Part shown: positions 15,211-23,584 of the stretch, one piece after another
Layout: every line of letters starts with the position of its first letter
Position numbering within the stretch: the stretch's first letter is position 1
NCBI GenBank assembly: GCA_963665575.2
Contig: CAXXDW010000006.1
Location: forward strand, 620,001 to 684,000
Direction of reading: 5' to 3'
Length of the DNA stretch: 64,000 nucleotides
Source: Rariloculus sp963665575
GTDB taxonomy: Bacteria > Pseudomonadota > Gammaproteobacteria > Steroidobacterales > Rariloculaceae
Program-made: the position numbers and the translations under genes
The notes under the pieces: model-generated
Database searches by the model: none
Seen by the model: only the letters and a program-made list of their open reading frames with translations
Told to the model about the DNA's origin: nothing

Positions 15211-17952
15211 CTAGTGCTCGACGACGACGTTACCTTCCGAGTCGAGGAGCCGCACCTCCCCGAGACCGAGTGCGCGCACGTCCTCGCCAATGACGGCGAG
15301 ATCGCCGACGACGATCCAGGTCAGGCGGTCCGGGGCGAGCACCTCGTTTGCGGCCGCACGCACATCGCCGGTCTCGAGGCCGGCGACCAGGTTCGCGTAT
15401 CCGTCCCAGTAGTCGTCGGGCAGATCGAAACGCACGAGTTCGGCGATGGAGCCCGCCACTGCGCCGGCGGTTTCCCAGCGGCCCGGCAGCGTCAGCGTGG
15501 CGCGCTTTTTCGAAGTCTCCACCTCCTCTTCGCTCGGCGGCCGACTGGTCAGGTACTCATCGATCTCCCGGGCCATTTCCAGCATCGCGGGCGCCGTCTG
15601 GTCGGTCTGCACCGGTGCGTAGGCGAGATACGGGCGCTGCGCCTGCGTGTCGAACAAGGTCGTGCGCGCGCCGTAGGACCAGCCCTTGTCCTCGCGCAGG
15701 TTCATGTTGATGCGCGACGTGAAATTGCCGCCGAGGATGTCATTCATCGTGTCGAGCGCGATTTCCTCGTCGGACCGCCGCTCGGGGATCAGTTGTCCCG
15801 CGATGACGACGCTTTGCGCCGAGTCCGGCCGGTCGAGCAGATACACGCGCGGGCCGCTCGGCAAATCCACCTCCGGCAGGTTCTTCGTCGGTGTCTCGCC
15901 CCGCTCCCAGTCCGCGAAGGCGGCCTCCAGCCGCGGCAGGACTTCGTCAAGCGTGATGTCGCCGGCAACGATCATCGTCGCGTTGTTCGGCTTGAACCAG
16001 GTGGTATGGAAATCGAGGATGTCCTCGCGGCTGATCGCTTCGACCGAGGCCTGAGTGCCCGATCCGGTCAGCGGCAGAGAATAGGCATGACCCTCGCCGT
16101 AAACGAGCTTCGGAAACACGCGGAAGGCCATCGCGTCGGGGGTCGTCTGCTCCTGCTCGATCGCTGCAATCTGCAGCCGTCGCAGTCGCTCAAGTTCGCT
16201 GTCCGGAAACGCGGGGTTCAGTATCACGTCGGCGTAGATTTCAAGCGACTCGTCGAGGTTCTCCCTGAGCGCCGAGAGGTTCGCGAAGGAATAGTCGAGG
16301 TTGGAGCCCGTGCTGAGGTTCGCACCGAGTCCGGCCAGCGCATCGGCGATCTGAAGCGTATCCATGCTGGTCGTGCCTTCGTCGAGCATCTCCATGGCGA
16401 GTTTCGCTGTGCCCGGGCTCGCAAACTGATCGGATGCGTAGCCCGCGTTCATCTGCAGGCGGAACTGCACGACGGGCACCGCATCGCGCTCGGCGACGAT
16501 CACGCGCATGCCGTTACTGAGCGTCGCACGGCCGAGTTCCGGAAACGAGGCGGCGGGAAATTCCTCAACGACCGGCAGCGAGCTGCGGTCGGCATTCTCG
16601 CCGCTGGCAGCCAGGGCCTGCTCGAACGGCAGAACTTCGAGCGTGACCGCGGTGCCGCTGATCCAGCGATTCGCCGCCGCGCGCACGTCCTCGGGCGTCG
16701 CCGCCTGCAGCACCGACAGCGGCCGCTTGTAGAAATCGGGACGGCCCCCGAAGACGGCGTTCTCGGCGAGGATGTTCGACTTGCCGCGGAATCCGCCGAC
16801 GCGTTCGAGCCCCCGGATCACGAACGCGAGGATCTCGGTCTTGACCCGCGAGAGTTCCTCGTCCGTGGGGCCTTCCGCCAGAAAGCGCGCGAGCTCCTCG
16901 TCGAGCGCACGCTCAACCTCGCCGATGTCCTGGCCCGGCGCAACGGTGGCGCTGACAAAGAAGGCGCCGGCGATTTCCGCGGTCCAGGGGGATGCGCTCA
17001 CGTTGGTCGCGATCTCGTCCTCGTAAACCAGGCGCTGATAGAGCCGCGAGGTAATGCTGCCGGAAAGCACCTCGCCGGCGAGTTCAAGCAGCGTGCCGTC
17101 GTCGTGCGCCCACCCGGGCGCGCGCCAGGTCTTGTAGATGCGGGCCTGCGGGACGCGGTCCTGCATGGTCACGCGCTTCTCCTCCAGTTCGCCGACGGTC
17201 CAGTCGTCGCGCTTCGTCAGCGGCGGCCCGGGCGGGATGTGGCCGAAATACTGCTGCACCTTCGCCCGCGCGGTGTCCACGTCAATGTCGCCTGCGAGCA
17301 CGAGCGTTGCGTTGTTCGGGCCGTAATACGTTTCGAACCACTGGTTGACGTCGTCGAGCGTCGCGGCGTCGAGGTCCTCCATCGAACCGATGACCGGCCA
17401 GGAGTACGGGTGGTCCGGAGGAAACAGGTTCGCGAGAATCTGCTGGAACGCCATGCCGTAAGGCTGATTTTCGCCCTGCCGCTTTTCGTTCTGGACGACG
17501 CCGCGCTGTTCGTCGAGCTTGTCCTGGTCGACGGCGCCGAGCAGATGGCCCATGCGGTCGGACTCCATCCATAGCGCGAGGTCAACCGCCGTGCTCGGCA
17601 CGGTCTGGAAGTAATTGGTGCGATCGACGCTGGTCGTGCCGTTCATGCTCGTCGCCCCAACCTCCTGAAACGGCCGGAAGTAGTCGTCGTCGTAGTTCTC
17701 CGTGCCGTTGAACATCAGGTGCTCGAAGAGGTGCGCAAAACCGGTCTTGCCGGGCTCTTCGTTCTTGGATCCGACGTGGTACCACATCGTGACGGCGACG
17801 ATCGGCGCCTTGCGATCCTCGTGAACGATGACCCTGAGGCCGTTGTCGAGATGGAACTCGTCGAACGGGATGTCCGGCATCTGCTGGGCGCCTGCCGTAC
17901 CTGCGGCAAGTACCAGCGCAAGCGAGCAAAGGGCGGCGATGGATTTCTTCAT
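15211..17952 (-). CDS. Periplasmic M16 zinc peptidase, two-domain
   Basis: A 913-residue insulinase-family (M16) peptidase with signal peptide (ALCSLALVLAAGTAGAQ). The inverted zinc motif HLFEH is at about residue 77, followed by the distal glutamate region (EQRGVVQNEKRQ). The second M16 half starts near FPELGRATLSNGMRVIVAE and lacks HxxEH, as normal for the noncatalytic domain, so both halves sit in one chain like bacterial pitrilysin relatives. The ATG at 17952 (MKKSIAALCS) is chosen because the signal peptide follows; the frame stays open for another 121 codons without family character. It probably degrades periplasmic peptides. It is divergent from pyrC. Confidence 0.9.
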   Translation of the reverse strand: MKKSIAALCSLALVLAAGTAGAQQMPDIPFDEFHLDNGLRVIVHEDRKAPIVAVTMWYHVGSKNEEPGKTGFAHLFEHLMFNGTENYDDDYFRPFQEVGATSMNGTTSVDRTNYFQTVPSTAVDLALWMESDRMGHLLGAVDQDKLDEQRGVVQNEKRQGENQPYGMAFQQILANLFPPDHPYSWPVIGSMEDLDAATLDDVNQWFETYYGPNNATLVLAGDIDVDTARAKVQQYFGHIPPGPPLTKRDDWTVGELEEKRVTMQDRVPQARIYKTWRAPGWAHDDGTLLELAGEVLSGSITSRLYQRLVYEDEIATNVSASPWTAEIAGAFFVSATVAPGQDIGEVERALDEELARFLAEGPTDEELSRVKTEILAFVIRGLERVGGFRGKSNILAENAVFGGRPDFYKRPLSVLQAATPEDVRAAANRWISGTAVTLEVLPFEQALAASGENADRSSLPVVEEFPAASFPELGRATLSNGMRVIVAERDAVPVVQFRLQMNAGYASDQFASPGTAKLAMEMLDEGTTSMDTLQIADALAGLGANLSTGSNLDYSFANLSALRENLDESLEIYADVILNPAFPDSELERLRRLQIAAIEQEQTTPDAMAFRVFPKLVYGEGHAYSLPLTGSGTQASVEAISREDILDFHTTWFKPNNATMIVAGDITLDEVLPRLEAAFADWERGETPTKNLPEVDLPSGPRVYLLDRPDSAQSVVIAGQLIPERRSDEEIALDTMNDILGGNFTSRINMNLREDKGWSYGARTTLFDTQAQRPYLAYAPVQTDQTAPAMLEMAREIDEYLTSRPPSEEEVETSKKRATLTLPGRWETAGAVAGSIAELVRFDLPDDYWDGYANLVAGLETGDVRAAANEVLAPDRLTWIVVGDLAVIGEDVRALGLGEVRLLDSEGNVVVEH

Positions 17953-18214
17953 GGCGTGTTCCGATTGTGGTTCGTTTGTCGTCTGACCGACTCCATGACA
18001 TTGATTGTCGGCAAGGTCGTGCGGTTCCTCATTTCGGGCAGGCCGCGCGCTAGAATGGTCCGCGGCTCGCCCGGACCCGACCCCGGGCCGGCAAGTATAA
18101 GCGTCATTGGCAACTCGTGGGAGAAACCCGCGTCGCGCCGAGACCGGCGAGGCGCCCGCCTGACAAGGCGCGAGGAGCGAGAGTATTGAGTGTATTTGAG
18201 CGACGAGCGCCCTC
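17953..18214. other. Intergenic region between divergent M16 peptidase and dihydroorotase genes
   Basis: 262 bases between two diverging start codons, so promoters for both genes must lie here. I see no strong -35/-10 pair, operator dyad or RNA gene that I can support. Confidence 0.4.
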
Positions 18215-19555
18215 GTGAAGAAGCTGTTGTTCGCAAACGGACGTGTGGTCAACGAAGGGCGCATCGACGAACTCGACGTGCTCGTGGCGGGCGGGCGCAT
18301 CGAACGTCTCGGCAACGGCCCGATCCCGGCCGGCGCCGAGGTCGTCGATCTCGAGGGCCTCCATGTCCTGCCGGGCGTGATCGACGATCAGGTTCATTTT
18401 CGCGAACCCGGCCTGACCCACAAGGCGACGATCGCGAGCGAATCGCTCGCGGCGATCTGCGGCGGCGTGACCAGTTACCTCGATATGCCGAACAATTCGC
18501 CGCCGGCCGTCAAGCGCACCGGGGTCGCTGCGAAAAAAGCCATCGCCGCCGGGTCGAGCTACGCCCATTACGGTTTCTATCTCGGTGCGACCAACGACAA
18601 CGCCGAGGAAATCAGGCGCGCCACGCCGTCGGACGCCTGCGGCATCAAGGTGTTCATGGGCGCATCGACGGGCAATATGCTCGTCAACGACGAGGCAGCG
18701 CTCAACGCCATTTTTGCCGGGGCGGCGCTGCCCGTCGTGACCCACTGCGAGGACACACCGATGATCCAGGCGGCCGAGCGGCGTGCCCGGGAACGTTACG
18801 GCGAGGACGTGCCGATGTCCGAGCACCCGCGCATCCGGTCGGCGCAAGCGTGTTTCAAGTCATCATCCCTTGCCGTCGAACTCGCCAGGCGGCATGGCAC
18901 GCGCTTGCATGTGCTGCACCTGACGACGGCCCGCGAGCTTGCGCTCTTCGAAGCGGGCCCGATCGCAGACAAGCGCATCTCGGTCGAAGCCTGCGTTCAC
19001 CACCTGTGGTTCGACGAGACGAGCTACGCGGACCTCGGCACGCGCATCAAGTGCAACCCGGCGATCAAGACAGAGGCAGACCGGCGCGCGCTGATCGACG
19101 CCGTCAACAACGACATCATCGACATCATTGCGACCGACCACGCCCCGCATACGCTTGCCGAAAAGGCAAACCGCTATTTTTCGGCACCGGCCGGACTACC
19201 TCTGGTGCAGCACCTGCTGCCGATGCTGCTCGACCGATACCGCGAAGCGGTTTTTACGCTTGAGACGATCGTGGAGAAGACGGCGCACAATCCGGCGCGC
19301 CTGTTCGGCATCGAGGGCCGGGGCTTCATCCGGGAGGGCCATGTGGCGGATCTCGCGATCGTCGACCTCCACGCGACGACGCCCGTGGATCGCGCCGGCA
19401 TCCGCTACAAGTGCGGCTGGTCGCCGCTCGAGGGCCGCACCTTGCGCGGCGCCGTAGTCATGACCGTGCTTGCCGGCGAGATCGTCTTCGATCGCGGTCG
19501 CGTGGCCGGACCGCCCCGGGGACAGGCACTGACGTTCAGGCCTGCGATGACATGA
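18215..19555 (+). CDS. pyrC: Dihydroorotase, class I type
   Basis: Cyclises carbamoyl-aspartate to dihydroorotate in pyrimidine synthesis. 446 residues, with the metal-binding DQVHFREPGLTHKATI (the family normally has DxHxH; here DQVHF), substrate residues in SYLDMPNNSP, later ligands in VTHCED and LHVLHLTT, and IATDHAPHT. The length and these motifs match class I dihydroorotases rather than the shorter E. coli PyrC. GTG at 18215 is the start that fits. The first metal histidine pair is read as HF rather than HFH-like, which is common in this group. A dihydroorotate dehydrogenase gene, the next step, lies at 29052 but is not in the same operon. Confidence 0.9.
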   Translation: MKKLLFANGRVVNEGRIDELDVLVAGGRIERLGNGPIPAGAEVVDLEGLHVLPGVIDDQVHFREPGLTHKATIASESLAAICGGVTSYLDMPNNSPPAVKRTGVAAKKAIAAGSSYAHYGFYLGATNDNAEEIRRATPSDACGIKVFMGASTGNMLVNDEAALNAIFAGAALPVVTHCEDTPMIQAAERRARERYGEDVPMSEHPRIRSAQACFKSSSLAVELARRHGTRLHVLHLTTARELALFEAGPIADKRISVEACVHHLWFDETSYADLGTRIKCNPAIKTEADRRALIDAVNNDIIDIIATDHAPHTLAEKANRYFSAPAGLPLVQHLLPMLLDRYREAVFTLETIVEKTAHNPARLFGIEGRGFIREGHVADLAIVDLHATTPVDRAGIRYKCGWSPLEGRTLRGAVVMTVLAGEIVFDRGRVAGPPRGQALTFRPAMT

Positions 19556-19674
19556 ACCCCGAAGCCGGGTGTATATTTGGGTGAAGAAAAAAATGGGAGC
19601 CAGGCCGAACGTCCATGTTCTTCGAGTAAAAACGCTGTCCTTGTTCGATACCGGTAAGTAACACCCGGCCCCCA

Positions 19675-19699
19675 AGTCAAAAGGCCTTCCGGCAAGGCC
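19675..19699 (-). terminator. Rho-independent terminator of the small secreted protein gene
   Basis: On the minus strand GGCCTT, loop GCCGG and AAGGCC are followed by TTTTGACTT, 48 bases past the stop of the gene at 19747. A second GC-rich dyad lies between (19710-19735). Confidence 0.65.
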
Positions 19700-19746
19700 C
19701 GCGGCGGTTCGGCGGGGGGAGACGCCGACCGCCGCATCGAAGGGGC

Positions 19747-20019
19747 TCAGCCCCTGTTCGGCAACTCGAGACTCGCCAGTCGCAGGTGCGGTGCGCGGAC
19801 CCCTTTGAGATCCTCACCGAGTGTCTGCCTGAACTGGTGATCGAGGAAACGGATGTAATCCTGCCGTTCGCTACGAAACAGCTCCCGACTTTGCCGCGCA
19901 ACGGCCGCATCCTCTGCACCGTAAGCTACGACCTCTTCAATGGCAGATGCGCTCTGACTGTGAAATCCCAGCACGAGCAGCGCTGTCGCCACAAACCCTG
20001 TCAGTTTCCTTGTTTCCAT
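19747..20019 (-). CDS. Small secreted protein next to a sigma-54 activator
   Basis: A 90-residue protein with a clear signal peptide (KLTGFVATALLVLGFHSQSASA), leaving about 64 residues. The mature part begins IEEVVAYGAED, then an amphipathic, charge-rich helical stretch (QSRELFRSERQDYIRFLDHQFRQ broken by charged residues), and ends ASLELPNRG. It has no cysteine, so it is not a lipoprotein. A good ribosome site (GGGAAGGG) precedes the ATG at 20019. Its promoter is a near-consensus -24/-12 element at 20092-20108, and the divergent gene encodes a sigma-54 activator, so it is probably the activator's target. I do not recognise a characterised family. Confidence 0.72.
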   Translation of the reverse strand: METRKLTGFVATALLVLGFHSQSASAIEEVVAYGAEDAAVARQSRELFRSERQDYIRFLDHQFRQTLGEDLKGVRAPHLRLASLELPNRG

Positions 20020-20037
20020 CGTCGCACCCTTCCCTCA

Positions 20038-20057
20038 GTTACGAAATTCCGATAACC
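20038..20057. promoter_or_regulatory. Degenerate copy of the activator-site sequence in the leader
   Basis: TTACGAAATTCCGATAA at about 20039-20055 resembles the perfect palindrome at 20168-20185 (TTACGAAATATCGTAA core) and lies in the predicted leader of the small secreted protein gene. It could be a second binding site. Confidence 0.35.
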
Positions 20058-20091
20058 TTGAACTCCTGAGAATTCGCTTGCCCTTGATATA

Positions 20092-20108
20092 TGCATGCTT
20101 TGTGCCAA
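20092..20108 (-). promoter_or_regulatory. Sigma-54 (-24/-12) promoter for the small secreted protein
   Basis: On the minus strand the sequence reads TTGGCAC AAAGC ATGCA. GG and GC are spaced exactly as in the sigma-54 consensus TGGCAC-N5-TTGC, with one mismatch in the -12 half. Transcription would start near 20081, about 60 bases before the ATG at 20019. Confidence 0.75.
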
Positions 20109-20167
20109 TTTCAAGGGCCTTTGAAATCAACGAAATAGCCAACGCTGTAGTCACGGTTTTCCGAGAG

Positions 20168-20185
20168 TTTACGAAATATCGTAAA
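20168..20185. promoter_or_regulatory. Perfect inverted repeat, likely activator-binding site
   Basis: TTTACGA, 4-base spacer AATA, TCGTAAA: 7-bp perfect arms. It sits about 60 bases upstream of the sigma-54 promoter's -24 element, the normal range for enhancer-binding proteins, and about 30 bases before the activator's own ATG, so it could also mediate autoregulation. A half site (TTTACG) follows at about 20198. Confidence 0.6.
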
Positions 20186-20215
20186 TAAAACCACGGATTT
20201 ACGTTAGTTCTGGAC

Positions 20216-22030
20216 ATGTCGCTCGCTGACCGGTATCAATGGCTGTTCCGCAAGAGCCCCGCGCTCATGGCGTCCCTTGACGCGGACGGTTACTTTCTGG
20301 ATGCGAGCGATGCCTGGCTCAATCGCTTCGGCCACACCCGCGACGGGATCCGCAAGCTCCGGCCGCAGGATCTCGGCAGCCGCGAATCGGCGAGACTCAT
20401 CGAAGAGGAATACCTGCCGCTGCTGCGCCGCAGCAGCCGCATCGACAATGTCCCGGTGGAGGTCTACACGACGAGCGGCGAGCGCGTCGACTGCCTGGCA
20501 AGTGCGATCGTGGAACGCGGCCCCGAAGGCGATTACCTCAGAACCGTGGTGGTCTATTCCGAGGTGGGCCAGGAAGCCCGCCTGGAGCAACACTATCGGG
20601 ACCTGTATCGGGCGACTCCGGCGATGCTGCACACCGTCGACAGCGCCGGACGCGTCGTGCATGTCAGCAACCACTGGCTCAGAAAGCTCGGCTACCGGCG
20701 TGAAGATGTCATCGGCCGCCTGATCACCGAGTTCATGACCGAGGAAACCCGGGCGCGACTGCAAAGGGAAGGGCTGCCCAACGTCTTCACGACTCGCGAT
20801 TTCGACAACGAGCCGCGCACGTTCGTCACCAGGTCCGGCGAGATCATCGAAGTTCTCGTGTCGTCGGTGCGCGATCACAGCGAGGACGGCGAAGTGCTCG
20901 CCGTGCTGGTCGCGTCCAAGGACGTCACCGAGCGCAATGAAGCCGAACGCCGGTTGCGTGCTGCGTTCGAGGAAAACGCGACGCTGCGCCAGGAGCTCGA
21001 GCGCGAACGCGACTATCTGCGCGAAGAGGTGCAGGTTTCGATGAACTACGGGCGGATCATCGGCGAGAGCTCGGCGCTGAAGAAAATGCTGGCGCGGCTG
21101 CAGGCCGTCGCGCAGACCGCCGCGAGCGTGCTCATCGAAGGTGAATCGGGCGTCGGCAAGGAGCTCGTGGCCCATGTGATCCATGCGCACAGCCCGCGCA
21201 GCCAGGGGCCGCTCGTCAAGGTCAACTGTGCATCGATCCCGCACGAACTCTTCGAAACCGAATTCTTCGGCCACGTCAAGGGAGCCTTCACGGGCGCGAT
21301 TCGCGATCGGGTTGGCCGATTCCAGCTTGCCGACGGCGGGACGATCTTCCTCGACGAGGTCGGTGAAATCCCGCTTGCCCTGCAGAGCAAGCTGCTGCGC
21401 GTGCTGCAGGAAAGCGAATACGAGCGCGTCGGCGACGAGGCGACCTACTCGCTCGACGTGAGGGTCATCGCCGCGACGAACCGCGACCTCGAGCAGGCCG
21501 TCGAACAGGGCAGCTTTCGCGAGGATCTTTATTACCGGCTCAGCGTCTTCCCCATTGAGGTACCGCCGCTGCGTGAACGCGACGACGATGTGATTCAGCT
21601 CGCAAGCCATTTCCTGGAGCGCGCGTGCAAGGAGTTCGGCCACCGGCCGCTGACGCTCTCGCGCAAACAGGCGGCGCTCCTTACACGCTATACATGGCCG
21701 GGCAACGTCCGCGAACTCAAGAACGTCATCGAAAGGGGCGTGATCCTGTCACAGGGCAAGGTACTCAGGCTCGATCTCGCGATGGCCGACATCCTCGATG
21801 GCGAAAAGGAAGGCACCGCCGCCGACGCGGTCGTTGCGGCCAACCGGGTCATGACCGATACCGAAATCAGGGAAATGGAAAAGCGCAACATGATCGAAGC
21901 GCTGACGCTCGCGAACTGGAAAGTGTCCGGTCCCGCCGGAGCAGCGGAACTGGTCGGCGTCAGACCGACGACATTCACCGACCGCATGAAGAAGTACGGA
22001 ATCGCTCGACCCCGAAGCACGCCGGCTTGA
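20216..22030 (+). CDS. PAS-containing sigma-54-dependent transcriptional activator
   Basis: A 604-residue enhancer-binding protein. Two PAS domains come first (about 10-115 and 125-235; the second starts LYRATPAMLHTVDSAGRVV), then a coiled-coil linker (240-275), an AAA+ domain with Walker A GESGVGKE (309-316), the sigma-54 contact loop GAFTGA (356-361) and Walker B TIFLDEVGEIP, and a C-terminal Fis-type helix-turn-helix (GVRPTTFTDRMKKYGI). There is no receiver domain, so it is controlled through PAS sensing rather than phosphorylation of an aspartate; no membrane segments, so the signal is cytosolic. The ATG at 20216 has a poor ribosome site (CTGGAC). It is divergent from the small secreted protein gene, its likely target. 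Confidence 0.9.
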   Translation: MSLADRYQWLFRKSPALMASLDADGYFLDASDAWLNRFGHTRDGIRKLRPQDLGSRESARLIEEEYLPLLRRSSRIDNVPVEVYTTSGERVDCLASAIVERGPEGDYLRTVVVYSEVGQEARLEQHYRDLYRATPAMLHTVDSAGRVVHVSNHWLRKLGYRREDVIGRLITEFMTEETRARLQREGLPNVFTTRDFDNEPRTFVTRSGEIIEVLVSSVRDHSEDGEVLAVLVASKDVTERNEAERRLRAAFEENATLRQELERERDYLREEVQVSMNYGRIIGESSALKKMLARLQAVAQTAASVLIEGESGVGKELVAHVIHAHSPRSQGPLVKVNCASIPHELFETEFFGHVKGAFTGAIRDRVGRFQLADGGTIFLDEVGEIPLALQSKLLRVLQESEYERVGDEATYSLDVRVIAATNRDLEQAVEQGSFREDLYYRLSVFPIEVPPLRERDDDVIQLASHFLERACKEFGHRPLTLSRKQAALLTRYTWPGNVRELKNVIERGVILSQGKVLRLDLAMADILDGEKEGTAADAVVAANRVMTDTEIREMEKRNMIEALTLANWKVSGPAGAAELVGVRPTTFTDRMKKYGIARPRSTPA

Positions 22031-22095
22031 ACTCCACGGAGCCGTGCGATCCTCGGACGCGCAAGGACAAGCAAGACAAGACGCACAGTCGAAGC

Positions 22096-22120
22096 GTGGA
22101 CCGACGGTTCGTCGATCCAC
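22096..22120 (+). terminator. Stable hairpin downstream of the sigma-54 activator gene
   Basis: GTGGACCGACG and CGTCGATCCAC pair at 10 of 11 positions around GTT, 66 bases after the stop. No T-run follows, so it may be a transcript-stabilising or Rho-associated structure rather than an intrinsic terminator. Confidence 0.35.
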
Positions 22121-22204
22121 GCAGGCGAGCGGGTCTCGCCCATTCGGTAGCCGATGGGCCTGTCAGGACACTGCCCGACGCCGCCCGCGACTGCAGATGT
22201 GGAC

Positions 22205-22456
22205 TTAGCGCCTTTCCCTGGGCCGCGCTTCGTTGATGCGCGCGGGACGACCGTCGAGGTCTTTGCCGTTCAGGTTGGAGATCGCCGCTTCGGCTTCGCT
22301 CTGGTTCGGCATTTCGACGAATCCGAACCCCCGCGACCGACCGGTTTCACGATCCATGAGGATCTTCGCGGAGGTGACTTCACCGAACGCTGCAAATGCG
22401 TCACGAAGCTCCTCTTCGCTCAACCCGTACGATAGGTTTCCGACATAAATATTCAT
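22205..22456 (-). CDS. RNA-binding protein with a single RRM domain
   Basis: An 83-residue protein that is essentially one RNA recognition motif: RNP2 is IYVGNL (residues 3-8) and RNP1 is RGFGFVEM (about 42-49), with the acidic helix LSEEELRDAFAAFGEV between. It ends RPARINEARPRERR, a basic tail that adds RNA contact. Proteins of this kind are cold- or stress-linked RNA chaperones in cyanobacteria and proteobacteria. It is monocistronic, with a sigma-70 promoter at 22624-22652 and a leader of about 160 bases that contains a tandem repeat. Confidence 0.93.
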   Translation of the reverse strand: MNIYVGNLSYGLSEEELRDAFAAFGEVTSAKILMDRETGRSRGFGFVEMPNQSEAEAAISNLNGKDLDGRPARINEARPRERR

Positions 22457-22538
22457 TCGAGGCTCTCACGCCGTTGCAAACAGCTAGCAACTCAACTAAC
22501 GGCGTCAAATCAAGCGCTAGTTCGGGGGGTCGTTTATT

Positions 22539-22569
22539 GACCTCTATCAGCAAGGACCTTTATCAGCAA
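22539..22569 (-). repeat. Tandem 16-base repeat in the RRM-gene leader
   Basis: Two copies read on the plus strand as GACCTCTATCAGCAA and GACCTTTATCAGCAA (22539-22553 and 22555-22569), one difference, 16-base period. They fall inside the untranslated leader of the RRM gene. They could be protein-binding sites on the RNA, for example for autoregulation. Confidence 0.65.
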
Positions 22570-22623
22570 ACGTGGCCTTGAAACCCCGCCCATCCGACAG
22601 CACTTTCCCCCAGCGTCACGGAA

Positions 22624-22652
22624 ACTCTACGGTGGCCCAACGTCTCGGTCAA
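22624..22652 (-). promoter_or_regulatory. Sigma-70 promoter of the RRM gene
   Basis: Minus strand TTGACC, 17-base spacer, TAGAGT. Predicted start near 22617, giving a leader of about 160 bases before the ATG at 22456. Confidence 0.6.
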
Positions 22653-22680
22653 TCCCGATTTCACTCACGGACTCGTGGTT

Positions 22681-23112
22681 TCAGGTCGTTTTGACGAGCA
22701 TTCCGCGCCAAACGGCGGCCCAGCACCATCCACAGAGCACCGCCTGAGGCAGCAGCCAGAGGTAGAATCCGATGCCCAAGGCAAGCTCAGGGGCCGTGCC
22801 GCCGGTGCTTTGCGCAAGGCTTGAAGCGGCGAAGCTCGTCAGTGCGAGCACGAGACCGGCGCCGGAGGCGACTCCGGCAGCGCGCGGCCAGCGCAGGACG
22901 GCGGCGAGCAATGCGCCCGCAAACAGCGGGTTCGAGTACCAGGCAAAGACGCCCACGCTCGCGCCCCGCCAACCCTGCACCAGCACGTCGAGTCCGTCGA
23001 GTTCGGGACCGCCGGCGACACGAATTGCCGGCAGACCGAGCGATGCGGCCCAGAGCACTGCCAGCACAGCGCAACCGGGCCACCGGACCGACGCGCGGCT
23101 GCCGAAGCTCAC
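22681..23112 (-). CDS. Small four-helix membrane protein, unknown function
   Basis: A 143-residue inner-membrane protein with four hydrophobic segments around WPGCAVLAVLWAASLGLPA, NPLFAGALLAAVL, SGAGLVLALTSFAAS and GIGFYLWLLPQAVLCGWCW. I start it at the GTG at 23112, with AAGGA 9 bases upstream; the frame remains open far upstream across the GFA gene, which is noncoding in that frame. No known family is recognised. It follows the GFA gene on the same strand with an 85-base gap. Confidence 0.55.
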   Translation of the reverse strand: MSFGSRASVRWPGCAVLAVLWAASLGLPAIRVAGGPELDGLDVLVQGWRGASVGVFAWYSNPLFAGALLAAVLRWPRAAGVASGAGLVLALTSFAASSLAQSTGGTAPELALGIGFYLWLLPQAVLCGWCWAAVWRGMLVKTT

Positions 23113-23197
23113 GGCTCCATATCCTTGCAAGCAGCCGGACGCGCGCTGACCTCCCCGCCGGCGATGCCGGGACCGTCGTCGACAGCGCGCGCCCCGT

Positions 23198-23584
23198 TCA
23201 TTCGGCAAGCGGGGGCAATTCGGCGATGTGCCGTTCCCAGTTCGCACCGTCGAACTGGCGCACGACCGATAGCGCCGCAACGGTGTCCGGATCGATGCAG
23301 CGCGCATTGACGCTGACGCCATCGGGATGGGAGCGAGGGACGTAGAAGGGCTTGATGCCGCAAATTCGGCAGAACGTATGCTCGGCCACGCCGGTGTTGA
23401 AGCGGTAGATGACGAGATCGTCCCGGCCGCTGAGCAGCCGGAACCGCGTCTTCGGCACGATGTAATGCAGGTAACCGGACTTGCTGCAGACCGAGCAGTT
23501 GCACTCCGTGACCTCGACTTCCGACGGACCGACGACTTCGAACCTGACCCGTCCACAATGACAACCGCCCGTATGCGTGTTCAT
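23198..23584 (-). CDS. GFA-family zinc protein (Mss4-like fold)
   Basis: A 128-residue member of the glutathione-dependent formaldehyde-activating enzyme (GFA)/CENP-V family. The zinc cysteines are in GGCHCGRVRF (7-16), ECNCSVCSKSG (about 27-37) and FCRICGIKPFY (about 71-81), and RSHPDGVSVNARCID is typical. Most family members are uncharacterised; the formaldehyde activity is proven for few, so the substrate is left open. The start overlaps the stop of the upstream membrane-protein gene in ATGA. Confidence 0.88.
   Translation of the reverse strand: MNTHTGGCHCGRVRFEVVGPSEVEVTECNCSVCSKSGYLHYIVPKTRFRLLSGRDDLVIYRFNTGVAEHTFCRICGIKPFYVPRSHPDGVSVNARCIDPDTVAALSVVRQFDGANWERHIAELPPLAE

Noticed and set aside
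11487..17574. Very long open frames on the plus strand opposite the GldG-like protein and the M16 peptidase (over 600 and 780 codons)
   Set aside because: They arise from the GC-rich codon pattern of the real minus-strand genes, have no ribosome sites, family motifs or membrane pattern, and the opposite genes are certain.
20035..20217. Sixty-codon frame on the minus strand across the activator/small-protein gap
   Set aside because: It covers the sigma-54 promoter and palindrome, has no ribosome site and no family features.
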